A DNA stretch of 64,000 nt, from positions 62,001 through 126,000 of the forward strand of contig JADKBS010000024.1 in the NCBI GenBank assembly GCA_016714985.1, given 5' to 3'. Both the position numbers and the translations under genes were made by a program. The notes beneath the pieces were generated by a model. It saw only the letters and a list, made by a program, of their open reading frames with translations. It ran no database searches and was not told where the DNA came from. How positions within the stretch are numbered: position 1 is the first letter of the stretch; every line of letters starts with the position of its first letter. This DNA is from Saprospiraceae bacterium (GTDB taxonomy: Bacteria; Bacteroidota; Bacteroidia; Chitinophagales; Saprospiraceae). Shown one piece after another: positions 9,339 to 18,148 of the stretch.

Positions 9339-9628
9339 AAAAATGGCGTATTAAAAAAAGCCGCTGGCGAAACTTTGCAGTACGTCAACATTTCGCCAAC
9401 TGGCCACTTACGTTTTCCTTTGTTCCGAAATGAAGTTTTGCTTTGACGCTAAATGGTAAAACCGCCTAGTACTTTGGGGGCTATGGCAAAAACAAATGGA
9501 ATGAAACTTAGAGAGGCAACGATAGAAAATATCCAACCTACTGCTTGGGCATTGCAAATGCCTACCGCAGCGAATACTTCGCAACGTTTCAACCAACCTT
9601 TCTTGATGAACTTTTTATTCCGGCACTG

Positions 9629-9642
9629 CGCAATCGATTGAT
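9629..9642. promoter_or_regulatory. LacI-family-type operator upstream of second xylB
   Basis: GCAATCGATTGATTGC includes the CAATCGATTG core (9631-9640) and lies 80-90 bp before the xylB start at 9720. That is a normal operator distance. The regulator is not in the window. Confidence 0.55.
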
Positions 9643-9719
9643 TGCCAATCAGAGGAAAACTTTTGGGGCTTATCCAAAGCTGCCCACAAGACATATTCGG
9701 CTATTTCTTTAAACCACCT

Positions 9720-11261
9720 ATGTACCTACTTGGCTTTGACATCGGCAGTTCGTCCATCAAAGCGGCGCTAGTGGACACCCGCACCGGGGCAGCCGTGGGC
9801 GTGGCCCACCACCCCGACACGGAAATGGCCATGACCGCCGCACAGCCCGGCTGGGCCGAGCAGGACCCGCAGCTTTGGTGGGACTGCGCCTGTGCGGCCA
9901 CCAAAAAACTGCTTCAAAAAACGGGCGTGCAGGCCGACGGCATCCAGGGCATCGGCATCAGCTACCAGATGCACGGGCTGGTGGTGGTGGGCAAAAACCA
10001 AGCACCGCTGCGCCCCTCCATCATCTGGTGCGACAGCCGGGCCGTGGGCACCGGAAACCGGGCGTTCGACGAGCTTGGGCACGAGCGCTGCCTGTCGCAC
10101 CTGCTCAACTCGCCCGGCAACTTCACCGCCTCCAAACTGAAATGGGTGCAGGCAAACGAGCCTTCGCTTTATGAAAAGGTCGACAAGTTCATGCTGCCCG
10201 GCGACTACATTGCCATGCGGCTGACGGGCGAGGCCATGACCACGCCGAGCGGCCTGTCCGAAGGGACCCTTTGGGATTTCAAGGAAAACGCCCTGGCCGA
10301 CCTCCTGCTCGACCACTACGGCATCGACCGCAGCCTTGTGCCGCACGTCGCCCCGACCTTCTCGTTGCAAGGCGAACTGACGGCGGCGGCGGCCGAAGCC
10401 ACTGGCCTGCGCAAGGGCATCCCTGTGGCCTACCGTGCCGGCGACCAGCCGAACAATGCGCTGAGCCTCAACGTGCTCCGGCCCGGCGAGGTAGCGGCCA
10501 CGGGCGGCACCTCAGGCGTGATCTACGGCGTGGTGGACAAGCCAACCTATGACCCGCAAAGCCGGGTGAACGGGTTCTTGCACGTGAACGACCAAAGTTC
10601 GGCAGTTCGACAGTTGGCAGCCACTGACAGCCATCCCGAAGGGTCGGGGCAAGGCCTGCCAACTCGGATCGGCATCCTGCTCTGCATCAGCGGTGCGGGC
10701 AGCCAGTACAGCTGGGTTAGGCAGCACGTGGCGCAGAGCGGCCTGACCTACGGCGAGATGGAGCGGGCGGCAGCGGCCGTGCCCGTCGGGGCCGACGGCC
10801 TGCGCATCGTCCCCTTCGGCAACGGGGCCGAGCGGATGCTGGGCAACCGGGACACCGGGGCGCAGATCGGCAACCTGAACTTCAACCGCCACACGAGCGC
10901 ACACCTTTACCGGGCGGCGCTGGAGGGCATCGCCTTCTCTTTCGTCCACGGGGCGGGCATCCTGAAGGATATGGGCATGGACGTATCGGCCATGCGGGCG
11001 GGCAACGACAACCTCTTCCAGTCGGCCATTTTTGGGCAGACGATTTCGAACCTGCTCAACTGCACCATCGAGGTGGTGGAAACGACCGGCGCCGTGGGCG
11101 CTGCAAAGGCGGCGGGCGTGGCAACGGGGGCTTATAGTACGGTAGAGGAGGCCATGCAGCACACTTCCGTTCTGAGGCGCTACGCACCTACGAACACCAA
11201 CGGCATTTACACAACAGCTTTCAATGCATGGGAAAATGCATTGAGCAAGATAATCCGATAG
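9720..11261 (+). CDS. xylB: Xylulokinase
   Basis: This is a normal-length FGGY kinase (513 residues) that phosphorylates D-xylulose to D-xylulose 5-phosphate, the step after xylose isomerase. The start at 9720 (MYLLGFDIGSSSIKAA) matches the start of the neighbouring fusion protein; an upstream in-frame extension is not conserved. AGDQPNNA (Asp242) and ATGGTSG are intact. Around residues 292-313 there is an insert absent from the paralogue (SSAVRQLAATDSHPEGS region); it is encoded by a heptamer-type repeat at 10594-10666. The codons are more GC-rich than in the fusion gene, suggesting the two copies did not arise by a very recent duplication. xylA follows after 81 bp. Confidence 0.93.
   Translation: MYLLGFDIGSSSIKAALVDTRTGAAVGVAHHPDTEMAMTAAQPGWAEQDPQLWWDCACAATKKLLQKTGVQADGIQGIGISYQMHGLVVVGKNQAPLRPSIIWCDSRAVGTGNRAFDELGHERCLSHLLNSPGNFTASKLKWVQANEPSLYEKVDKFMLPGDYIAMRLTGEAMTTPSGLSEGTLWDFKENALADLLLDHYGIDRSLVPHVAPTFSLQGELTAAAAEATGLRKGIPVAYRAGDQPNNALSLNVLRPGEVAATGGTSGVIYGVVDKPTYDPQSRVNGFLHVNDQSSAVRQLAATDSHPEGSGQGLPTRIGILLCISGAGSQYSWVRQHVAQSGLTYGEMERAAAAVPVGADGLRIVPFGNGAERMLGNRDTGAQIGNLNFNRHTSAHLYRAALEGIAFSFVHGAGILKDMGMDVSAMRAGNDNLFQSAIFGQTISNLLNCTIEVVETTGAVGAAKAAGVATGAYSTVEEAMQHTSVLRRYAPTNTNGIYTTAFNAWENALSKIIR
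10594..10666. repeat. Palindromic heptamer element inserted in frame in xylB
   Basis: Units AGTTCGGC, AGTTCGAC and AGTTGGC match the intergenic element family, and the end CCTGCCAACT is an inverted unit. It adds roughly 22 residues between the HVN and RIGILLC segments, which are nearly adjacent in the paralogous kinase. It shows that the element can sit in a coding sequence without breaking the frame. Confidence 0.7.
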
Positions 11262-11342
11262 CATTTTCAAAACGATAGCGCCAGTTAAGGTGGCGTCCAA
11301 AAGGCGTCACTTTAACCTCAGCGTTTTCACCTTAAATTAAAA

Positions 11343-12694
11343 ATGAGCAAAAAGAGCAGCAAGGGTATCGCTGTCACGATGGGCAGCAAGGAGTATTTCA
11401 AAGGCATCGGAAGGATACCCTTTGAGGGCAGGGAGTCGGACAACCCGCTCGCGTTCCGCTGGTACGACGAGGACAGGGTCGTGCGGGGAAAGACGATGCG
11501 GGAGCATTTCCGTTTTGCCGTCGCATGGTGGCACACCCTCTGCGGCACGGGCGGCGACCCCTTCGGCCCCGGCACCAAGGACTTCCCGTGGGCCAAGGCC
11601 AAGGACCCCATGCAGGCGGCACGGGACAAGATGGACGCCGGCTTCGAGTTCATCACCAAGATGGGCATCCCCTACTACTGCTTCCACGACTTCGACCTCG
11701 TTGCCGAGGGCAAGAGCCTGAAGGAAAGCGGCGAGCGCCTCGACGCCATCACGGACTATGCCAAGGAAAACAGCAGGCCAGCGGCGTGAAGCTGCTCTGG
11801 GGCACCGCCAACCTCTTCAGCCACCCACGCTACATGAACGGGGCAGCCACCAACCCCGATTTTCAGGTGGTGGCCTACGCCGGGGCACAGGTGAAAAATG
11901 CCCTGGACGCAACCATCAAGCTCGGCGGCGAGAACTACGTGTTCTGGGGCGGGCAGGAGGGCTATATGAGCCTGCTGAACACGGACATGAAGCGGGAACT
12001 CGACCACTTGGGCCAGTTCCTGAACATGGCCAAGGACTACGCCCGCAAGCAGGGCTTCAAGGGCACCTTCTTCATCGAGCCAAAGCCGATGGAGCCAAGC
12101 AAGCACCAGTACGACTTCGACGCCGCCACCTGCATCGGCTTCATCCGGGAGTACGGGCTGGAGAAGGACTTCAAGCTGAACCTGGAGTTCAACCACGCCA
12201 CCCTTGCGCAGCACACCATGCAGCACGAGATGCAGGTGGCCGCCAACGCCGGGATGCTCGGCAGCCTCGACGCCAACCGGGGCGACAACCAGAACGGCTG
12301 GGACACCGACCAGTTCCCCGTGGACGTGTACGAGCTGACCGAGGCCATGCTCGTGCTGCTCGAATGCGGCGGACTGAAGGGCGGCGGCATCAACTTCGAC
12401 GCCAAGACCCGCCGCAACTCGACCGACCTCGTGGACATCTTCTACGCCCATATCGGTGGCATGGATGCCTTCGCACGGGCGTTGCTGGCAGCGGACGCTA
12501 TTTTGGAAAAATCTGATTATCAGCAGCTTAGGACTGAACGGTATAGCTCTTTCGACAAGGGCAAGGGGAAGGACTTTGCCAAAGGCAAGCTCTCGCTGAA
12601 GGACCTGGCCAAGCTGGCCGGCGAGTACGGGGAGCCGGAGCAAAGGAGCGGGAAGCAGGAGCTTTTTGAGAATATTATTAACAGGTTCGTTTGA
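11343..12694 (+). CDS. xylA: Xylose isomerase, interrupted by a 1-base frameshift
   Basis: Xylose isomerase converts D-xylose to D-xylulose in the cytoplasm using divalent metal ions. The N-terminal part (MSKKSSKGIAVTMGSKEYF) reads to about 11770. The rest continues in another frame from QQASGVKLLWGTANLFSHP to the end. One missing base in the A-run at about 11766-11771 would give about 450 residues, close to the family's usual 440. Family motifs are present on both sides: YYCFHDFDL with the catalytic His, FFIEPKPMEPSKHQYD with metal-binding Glu and catalytic Lys, NLEFNHATL, and the metal-binding SLDANRGD. The very high GC of the second half resembles its xylB neighbour. A homopolymer error is the simplest explanation, since an organism with this locus would need the enzyme. 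Confidence 0.92.
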
Positions 12695-12750
12695 AAATAA
12701 GAAGGCCAAGTGGCCATTAAAAGCGCTTATTCATAATTACCATTAGTTTT

Positions 12751-12785
12751 TTGGGCGTTCGGCTTTTGGCTGAACGCCAATTTAG
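12751..12785 (+). terminator. Intrinsic terminator after xylA
   Basis: A GC-rich hairpin (GGGCGTTCGGC pairing with GGCTGAACGCC, one bulge, TTTT loop) is followed by AATTT. It lies 57 bp after the xylA stop and before the susC leader. Confidence 0.65.
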
Positions 12786-12822
12786 AAATCACCTGACTCA
12801 AAATATAAGGCGATACCCAAGC

Positions 12823-12850
12823 GGGGGGGGTGCTTCCCTGTTGGGGGGGG
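12823..12850 (+). promoter_or_regulatory. Two G8 tracts upstream of susC
   Basis: Two runs of eight G lie 12 bases apart, about 150 bp before the susC start. Such tracts can vary in length by slippage or form a G-quadruplex. The rest of this 301-bp gap holds only the xylA terminator and an AT-rich stretch that probably contains the promoter. Confidence 0.45.
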
Positions 12851-12995
12851 TGGTACAAGGTTTTCATTTTTTCACTTAACTAATTGTATTGCAATGGAAC
12901 TTAAAAATCATTCTCGACAACTGAAAGCCCCGCCTTGACGGCAATCCTCGTGACCACTGAGTTCAATCATTTTTAACAACTAAATTTTTTAATGC

Positions 12996-15900
12996 ATGAA
13001 ACAGATACATTCATCCAAAATCCCTTGGCTGGGCACCCTGCTAAAACCGATTGGGATAACTTTCTCGTTTCTGATGCTATTCTCTGTTGGGGTTTTCGCA
13101 CAGTCGATGACCATCAAAGGGACAGTAGCTGACGAGACGGGCGTCGGAATGCCAGGGGTCAACATCTTGGTGCAAGGCACTTCCGATGGTACCATCTCTG
13201 ACATTGACGGTACTTTTGAGCTGAAGGCCACCAAGGGTGCCACCCTGCTCTTGTCTTTTACAGGCTATGCTTCACAATCGATTGTTGTGGGCGACAACGC
13301 CACCATCAATGTGACCATGCAACCAAACTCGGAAGTATTGAGCGAGGTGGTGGTGACAGGCTATTCCTCCCAGCGAAAGCGGGACATTACGGGGGCCGTT
13401 TCGGTGGTGAACTCCGAGGAACTGAACCAAGTAGCTGCTACGAGCTTTACCCAAAAGCTGGAAGGCCGTGCTTCGGGTTTGACCATTTCGACTTCTGGTG
13501 AGCCTGGCGAGGGCACATCGGTGCGCATCCGGGGCGTCAGTTCATTCCAGAACAACGACCCGCTTTACATCATCGACGGCGTACCTGTGCAGGATGCGTT
13601 CAACACGGGCTTCAACCCGAACGATATCGAAAGCATTCAAGTACTCAAAGACGCATCTGCTGCCTCAATTTATGGTGCCCGTGCCAACAACGGCGTCATC
13701 ATCATTACCACCAAAAAAGGCAAGGCAGGCAAGGTGAGCGTCACTTACGATGCCTACGTGGGCTTGGCGAATCCCGTCAATAGGCCAGACTACATGATTA
13801 CAGACCCAAAGGATTATTCAAACTATATTTGGGACAAGCACGAGAATGCTGGCCTAGCGGTGGATGCTTCCAACCCTTACTCTGGCGGACGGGGCGTACT
13901 CCCAACCTATTCGTTTCCTTTTGGCGGAGGGGCCAACCCTTCAGATGCTGACTACGTTTTCCCTAGTTCATTGGTGATGAGGGCCAACCAAGCCGGTACC
14001 AACTGGTTTGACGAAGTGTTTGAGTCGCCAGCACCCATGACCGAGCACAACCTCGGCATCTCTGGTGGCAGCGACTTGGGCAACTACTACATCTCGGCTG
14101 GCTATCTCGACCAGCAGGGCACGATGATCAACAACTATTTCAAGCGGTACACCATCCGGGCGAACACACAGTTCAACAAAGGCCGTTTCTCCTTCGGTGA
14201 GAACGTTACTCTTAGCCGCACCGATGGTGTGGGTAATGACGGTGTGAGCGGTGGCAACCAAGACGAGCAGGGCGTGATGACCTGGGTAACGCTCATGAAC
14301 CCACTCACTCCTGTAAGGGATGTCGGTGGTGAATGGGGCGGCGACAAGGCCAACGGCATGAGCAACGGCACCAATCCCGTGGCCAGCCTCACCCGCAACA
14401 AGGACAACGTGCGCACCAGCTATCGAGTGCTCGGCAACGTGTTTGCGGAGGTGAACATCGTGGACGGCCTGAAAGCACGCACCAGCTTGGGTACTGATTT
14501 CAACCAAGGCTACCGTGGTGCGTTCACTTTCCCGAACTTTGAGAACCGGGAGCCTAGCAACACAAATGGCTTCAGGGAGGACTGGAACACAGGCTTCACT
14601 TGGACTTGGACGAACACCTTGGCCTATAACAAAACTTTGGCAGGTGTGCACAACCTCGGCCTCTTGGTTGGCTATGAGGCCATCAAGAGCAAAGGCCGTT
14701 TCATCAATGGTTCCTTCGCCAACTACTTCACACAGGACATCAATGCTTGGTACCTCAATGGTGGCTTGGCCGACCCTGGCACCCGTCAGGTTAGCAGCGG
14801 TGGTGGCCCATTCTCCTTGGCCTCTTCTTTTGCAAAATTGGATTACTCCTTCAACGACAGGTACCTGGCCAGCTTCACCGTGCGCCGGGATGGTTCCTCC
14901 AATTTTGGCGACGAAAAGTATGGCACCTTTCCTGCTGTAAGTTTGGGATGGCGCTTGAGCAACGAAGAATTCATGAAGGGACTTGACTGGCTCGACGACC
15001 TGAAACTCCGCTTCGGCTGGGGCATCACCGGCAACCAGAGTGTGCCTGGCGGCAACGCTTTCGACCGTTTCGGCGGCGGCACTGCCTCGACTTTTTACGA
15101 TATAAATGGCTCAAACTCTGGCCTCACTACTGGCTACTCACTCGCAAGGCGTGGCAACAAGGCGACCAAATGGGAAGAAAATATTTCTACCAACTTTGGT
15201 TTAGACGCTTCGTTCATGCAAGGCAAGCTGAACTTCGTAGTGGATGTTTACAAGCGGACAGTCGATGGCCTTTTGTACAATGCTGACCTACCTGGCACCG
15301 CTGGCACTGCCACACCTGCCTACATCAACGTGGCCCAGATGGACAACAACGGTATCGACCTTGGCCTCGACTACAAGGGCAAGGTGAATAGCGACTTCGG
15401 CTACAGCATCGGCCTCACATGGTCAACCTACAAGACAGAAGTAGTCAACATCGACGGAAGCACAGAAGTGGTTTTCCCAACAGGCTCTGACTCAAGGATT
15501 GGCATTTTGAACCACTTCGCATTGGGCTTGCCGGTTTCTTCTTTCTTTGGCTACACTGCCGATGGTCTCTTCCGCACACAGGCGGAGGTGGACGCCCACG
15601 CAGCACAAGATGGCAAGGAGGTAGGACGTATCCGCTTCAAGGACCTTGATGGCGACGGTGTCATTAATGACAACGACAAAGGTGCCATCGGCAACCCGCA
15701 CCCAGACTGGTACGGTGGCCTAAACCTTGGATTCAACTACAAGCAGTTCGACCTGACCATCTTCTTGTTCGCCTCCGTTGGCAATGAGATTTTCCGCTAC
15801 AACAAACTGTTCGACACCTTCGGCTTCTTCAACTCCAACGTAAGGAAGGACGTGCTCACCCGCTCGTTCCACCCGACGAAGAACCCAGATGGCGACCTGC

Positions 15901-16241
15901 CGATGCTCAACGTGAACGACACGTACAGCTACCAGCCGAGCAGCTTCTTCGTAGAAGATGCTTCTTACCTGCGTGCCAAGAACATCTCGTTGGGCTACAA
16001 TTTCAAACCGGGTAGCCTCGGCAAGGTGTTCAGCAGCTTGCGCATCTACGCATCTGCACAAAACCTGTTCACCATTACCAAGTACGAGGGCCTCGACCCT
16101 GCGCTGTCCAATTTCGGCGTGCAAGGCTCGAACCCGAACGACCCTTATGCTACCATCAAGAGTGACCTTTGGAATGGCTTTGACTTTGGTAACTACCCAA
16201 CCAACAAGATTTTCATGGTGGGCGTAAATGCTGGTTTCTAA
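12996..16241 (+). CDS. SusC-type TonB-dependent outer-membrane receptor
   Basis: The 1081-residue protein imports oligosaccharides across the outer membrane with SusD as its lid. Signal peptide is about residues 1-35, ending FAQ. A carboxypeptidase-regulatory-like domain follows (IKGTVADETGVGMPGVNI). The TonB-box region is LSEVVVTGYSSQRKRDITGA. The plug carries the SusC hallmark DPLYIIDGVPVQD and IESIQVLKDASAASIYG. The C-terminal barrel ends GVNAGF with a terminal Phe. It follows xylA and precedes susD, so xylan oligomers are the likely cargo. The frame is intact. Confidence 0.96.
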   Translation: MKQIHSSKIPWLGTLLKPIGITFSFLMLFSVGVFAQSMTIKGTVADETGVGMPGVNILVQGTSDGTISDIDGTFELKATKGATLLLSFTGYASQSIVVGDNATINVTMQPNSEVLSEVVVTGYSSQRKRDITGAVSVVNSEELNQVAATSFTQKLEGRASGLTISTSGEPGEGTSVRIRGVSSFQNNDPLYIIDGVPVQDAFNTGFNPNDIESIQVLKDASAASIYGARANNGVIIITTKKGKAGKVSVTYDAYVGLANPVNRPDYMITDPKDYSNYIWDKHENAGLAVDASNPYSGGRGVLPTYSFPFGGGANPSDADYVFPSSLVMRANQAGTNWFDEVFESPAPMTEHNLGISGGSDLGNYYISAGYLDQQGTMINNYFKRYTIRANTQFNKGRFSFGENVTLSRTDGVGNDGVSGGNQDEQGVMTWVTLMNPLTPVRDVGGEWGGDKANGMSNGTNPVASLTRNKDNVRTSYRVLGNVFAEVNIVDGLKARTSLGTDFNQGYRGAFTFPNFENREPSNTNGFREDWNTGFTWTWTNTLAYNKTLAGVHNLGLLVGYEAIKSKGRFINGSFANYFTQDINAWYLNGGLADPGTRQVSSGGGPFSLASSFAKLDYSFNDRYLASFTVRRDGSSNFGDEKYGTFPAVSLGWRLSNEEFMKGLDWLDDLKLRFGWGITGNQSVPGGNAFDRFGGGTASTFYDINGSNSGLTTGYSLARRGNKATKWEENISTNFGLDASFMQGKLNFVVDVYKRTVDGLLYNADLPGTAGTATPAYINVAQMDNNGIDLGLDYKGKVNSDFGYSIGLTWSTYKTEVVNIDGSTEVVFPTGSDSRIGILNHFALGLPVSSFFGYTADGLFRTQAEVDAHAAQDGKEVGRIRFKDLDGDGVINDNDKGAIGNPHPDWYGGLNLGFNYKQFDLTIFLFASVGNEIFRYNKLFDTFGFFNSNVRKDVLTRSFHPTKNPDGDLPMLNVNDTYSYQPSSFFVEDASYLRAKNISLGYNFKPGSLGKVFSSLRIYASAQNLFTITKYEGLDPALSNFGVQGSNPNDPYATIKSDLWNGFDFGNYPTNKIFMVGVNAGF

Positions 16242-16272
16242 GCTACTGTTTTTTAAACCATTTTAGTGAAAG

Positions 16273-16290
16273 AAATGCCTTGCAGCATTT
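16273..16290 (+). other. Small intercistronic hairpin between susC and susD
   Basis: AAATGC and GCATTT pair around a 6-base loop and are followed by TTTC. It could mildly reduce read-through or stabilise the upstream mRNA, as is common between susC and susD genes. The stem is only six pairs. Confidence 0.35.
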
Positions 16291-16321
16291 TTCTCATGCT
16301 AAATCAATAATATAAACTAAG

Positions 16322-18013
16322 ATGAAAAAGTATCTAAACTGGCTGTTTGCGGCCACTTTGGTAGGCGGGATATTTTTTGCTGCCTGCTCCGAAGATTTTT
16401 TGGATGCCCCAGCGCAGGGTTCGCTCGACAACCTGACCCTTGCCAACCAAGCGGGCGTCGAGGCAGCCTTGATCTCGGCCTATTCCATGCTAGATGGCTG
16501 GAATGCTGACTGGGGTGTATTCAGTCCACCTTGGGGCGGTGCTGGTAGCAACTGGATTTGGGGCAGCGTCACCACCGACGAAGCCTACAAAGGCTCCGAG
16601 CCGGGCGACCAAGGTGAGGTTCAGCAAGTGGAACTTTTCCAATGGGCACCGGGCAACGGCTATTTCAACGTCAAGTTCCGTGCACTTTACGAAGGTATTG
16701 CCCGTGCGAATGCGACCTTGAAACTGGCTGCTAGTGTTACTGATTTGGCCGATGCCAACCGCATCGCTGGCGAAGCCCGCTTCCTGCGTGGGCACTACCA
16801 CTTCGACGCTTGGAAGATGTGGAAAAACGTGCCTTACTACACAGAGGCCGACGAGGATTTCCGCAAGCCAAACACCGAGGATATTGTGCCACGCATGGTC
16901 GAGGACTTCCAGTATGCCATCGACAACCTGCCGGAAACACAAGGTGCGGTAGGCAGAGCGACCAAAGGCGCTGCACAAGCCTACCTCGGCAAGTTGTTGC
17001 TCTACAACAAAGACTACAGCAAGGCGAAAGAGCAGTTCGACGCCGTGGTGAACAGTGGCAAATATGAACTTGCACCATGTACCCAAGATTTCTTCTCTAC
17101 TGGCGGTGAAAATGGCCCAGAGATGATTTTCTCCATCCAAGCATCTGTGAACGACGGGGATAGCGAAGGCTCCAATGGCAACTTTGCTGACCGCCTCAAC
17201 CACCCGCACGGCGGTAGCCCATTCGGCTGCTGCGGCTTCCACCAGCCTTCGCAAAACTTGGTGAACTCGCACAAAGTGGACGCCAACGGCCTTCCGTTGA
17301 TTACGACTTTCAACAGTGCCGATGTAACAGTGGCGGATGCCGTTGATCCCCGCCTTGATTGGACGGTGGGCCGTGACGGTGTCCCCTTCCTTGATTGGGG
17401 CATTCACAATGAGACTTGGATACGTGCCCGTTCATGGGCCGGGCCTTTTAGTGTAAAAAAGTTCATCCATGCCAATGGCGAGCAAAGCTCGGTGGGTTGG
17501 TCGAACGTACAGCTTAGCCCAATCAACATGCCCATCATCCGCTACGCCGATGTGCTGCTGATGTTGGCAGAGTGCGAGGTAGAGCTTAACAACCTTGAGC
17601 GTGCCCGTGAGTTGGTGAACATGATCCGTGAAAGGGCAGGGGCCTGTGCGCAAGGTGGCGACGGTGGCACCACTACCGACCTCGCCGACCCCAGCATCAC
17701 ATGGGCAACCTACAAAGTAGGCACCTACGACAGTCCTTGGACTGACGCAAATGCAGCACGCGATGCCGTCCGCTTCGAGCGCAAAATCGAGTTGGCGATG
17801 GAAGGACACCGTCTCTTTGACCTGCGTCGGTGGGGCATTGCCAAGGAAGTCATCAACAACGACTACCTGCCAGTTGAAAAAACAAAGCGTACCTACTTGG
17901 AGGCTTCGGGCGGATACGAGGACAGGCACGACCTGTACCCACTCCCTTCTGTTCAGATTGAATTGAGCAAAAAAGAAGGGCAACCACAGCTTCAGCAGAA
18001 CGCTGGCTATTGA
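16322..18013 (+). CDS. SusD/RagB-family surface glycan-binding lipoprotein
   Basis: The 563-residue protein starts with a lipoprotein signal ending FFAAC (Cys about 22), followed by EDFLD, the usual SusD N-terminus. The N-terminal TPR-like region is recognisable by ARFLRGHYHFDAWKMW and GKLLLYNKDYSKAKEQF. The C-terminal RagB/SusD region includes IRYADVLLMLAECEVELNN and RRWGIAKEV. It forms a complex with the preceding SusC and captures xylan-derived oligosaccharides at the cell surface. The 80-bp gap and shared orientation indicate one operon with susC. Confidence 0.95.
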   Translation: MKKYLNWLFAATLVGGIFFAACSEDFLDAPAQGSLDNLTLANQAGVEAALISAYSMLDGWNADWGVFSPPWGGAGSNWIWGSVTTDEAYKGSEPGDQGEVQQVELFQWAPGNGYFNVKFRALYEGIARANATLKLAASVTDLADANRIAGEARFLRGHYHFDAWKMWKNVPYYTEADEDFRKPNTEDIVPRMVEDFQYAIDNLPETQGAVGRATKGAAQAYLGKLLLYNKDYSKAKEQFDAVVNSGKYELAPCTQDFFSTGGENGPEMIFSIQASVNDGDSEGSNGNFADRLNHPHGGSPFGCCGFHQPSQNLVNSHKVDANGLPLITTFNSADVTVADAVDPRLDWTVGRDGVPFLDWGIHNETWIRARSWAGPFSVKKFIHANGEQSSVGWSNVQLSPINMPIIRYADVLLMLAECEVELNNLERARELVNMIRERAGACAQGGDGGTTTDLADPSITWATYKVGTYDSPWTDANAARDAVRFERKIELAMEGHRLFDLRRWGIAKEVINNDYLPVEKTKRTYLEASGGYEDRHDLYPLPSVQIELSKKEGQPQLQQNAGY

Positions 18014-18053
18014 GAAGTTAATAGTCTTTGTTAATGAGAATAAATTGTTTTAC

Positions 18054-18089
18054 AAGGGGCAGCCTAGCGCTGCCTCTTGTTTTGTTTTT
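18054..18089 (+). terminator. Intrinsic terminator after susD
   Basis: AAGGGGCAGC and GCTGCCTCTT form a 10-bp stem with one G-T pair around a 5-base loop, followed by GTTTTGTTTTTT. It supports a downstream start for the next gene at 18149 rather than at a non-ATG codon inside this hairpin. Confidence 0.8.
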
Positions 18090-18148
18090 TCTTTCGTAGC
18101 TTTCCGACTGCCCTTTCCAGTTTTAATCAGCAATACATGGTCAAACTA

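Larger units (their letters stand above)
9318..9719. other. Regulatory gap between the two xylulokinase genes
   Basis: This 402-bp gap has no convincing gene; short open frames on both strands lack family features. It carries two copies of the AATCGATT-core palindrome 306 bp apart, one just after the first kinase stop and one 80-90 bp before the second kinase start. It is probably the control region of the second kinase and xylose isomerase. Confidence 0.5.

Noticed and set aside
9449..9694. Short open frames on both strands between the two xylulokinase genes
   Set aside because: They overlap each other and the operator-like sites, have no recognisable motifs and no clear start context.
13275..13284. 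A fourth CAATCGATTG palindrome
   Set aside because: It lies inside the susC coding sequence, where the codons simply spell Gln-Ser-Ile, so it is probably coincidental.
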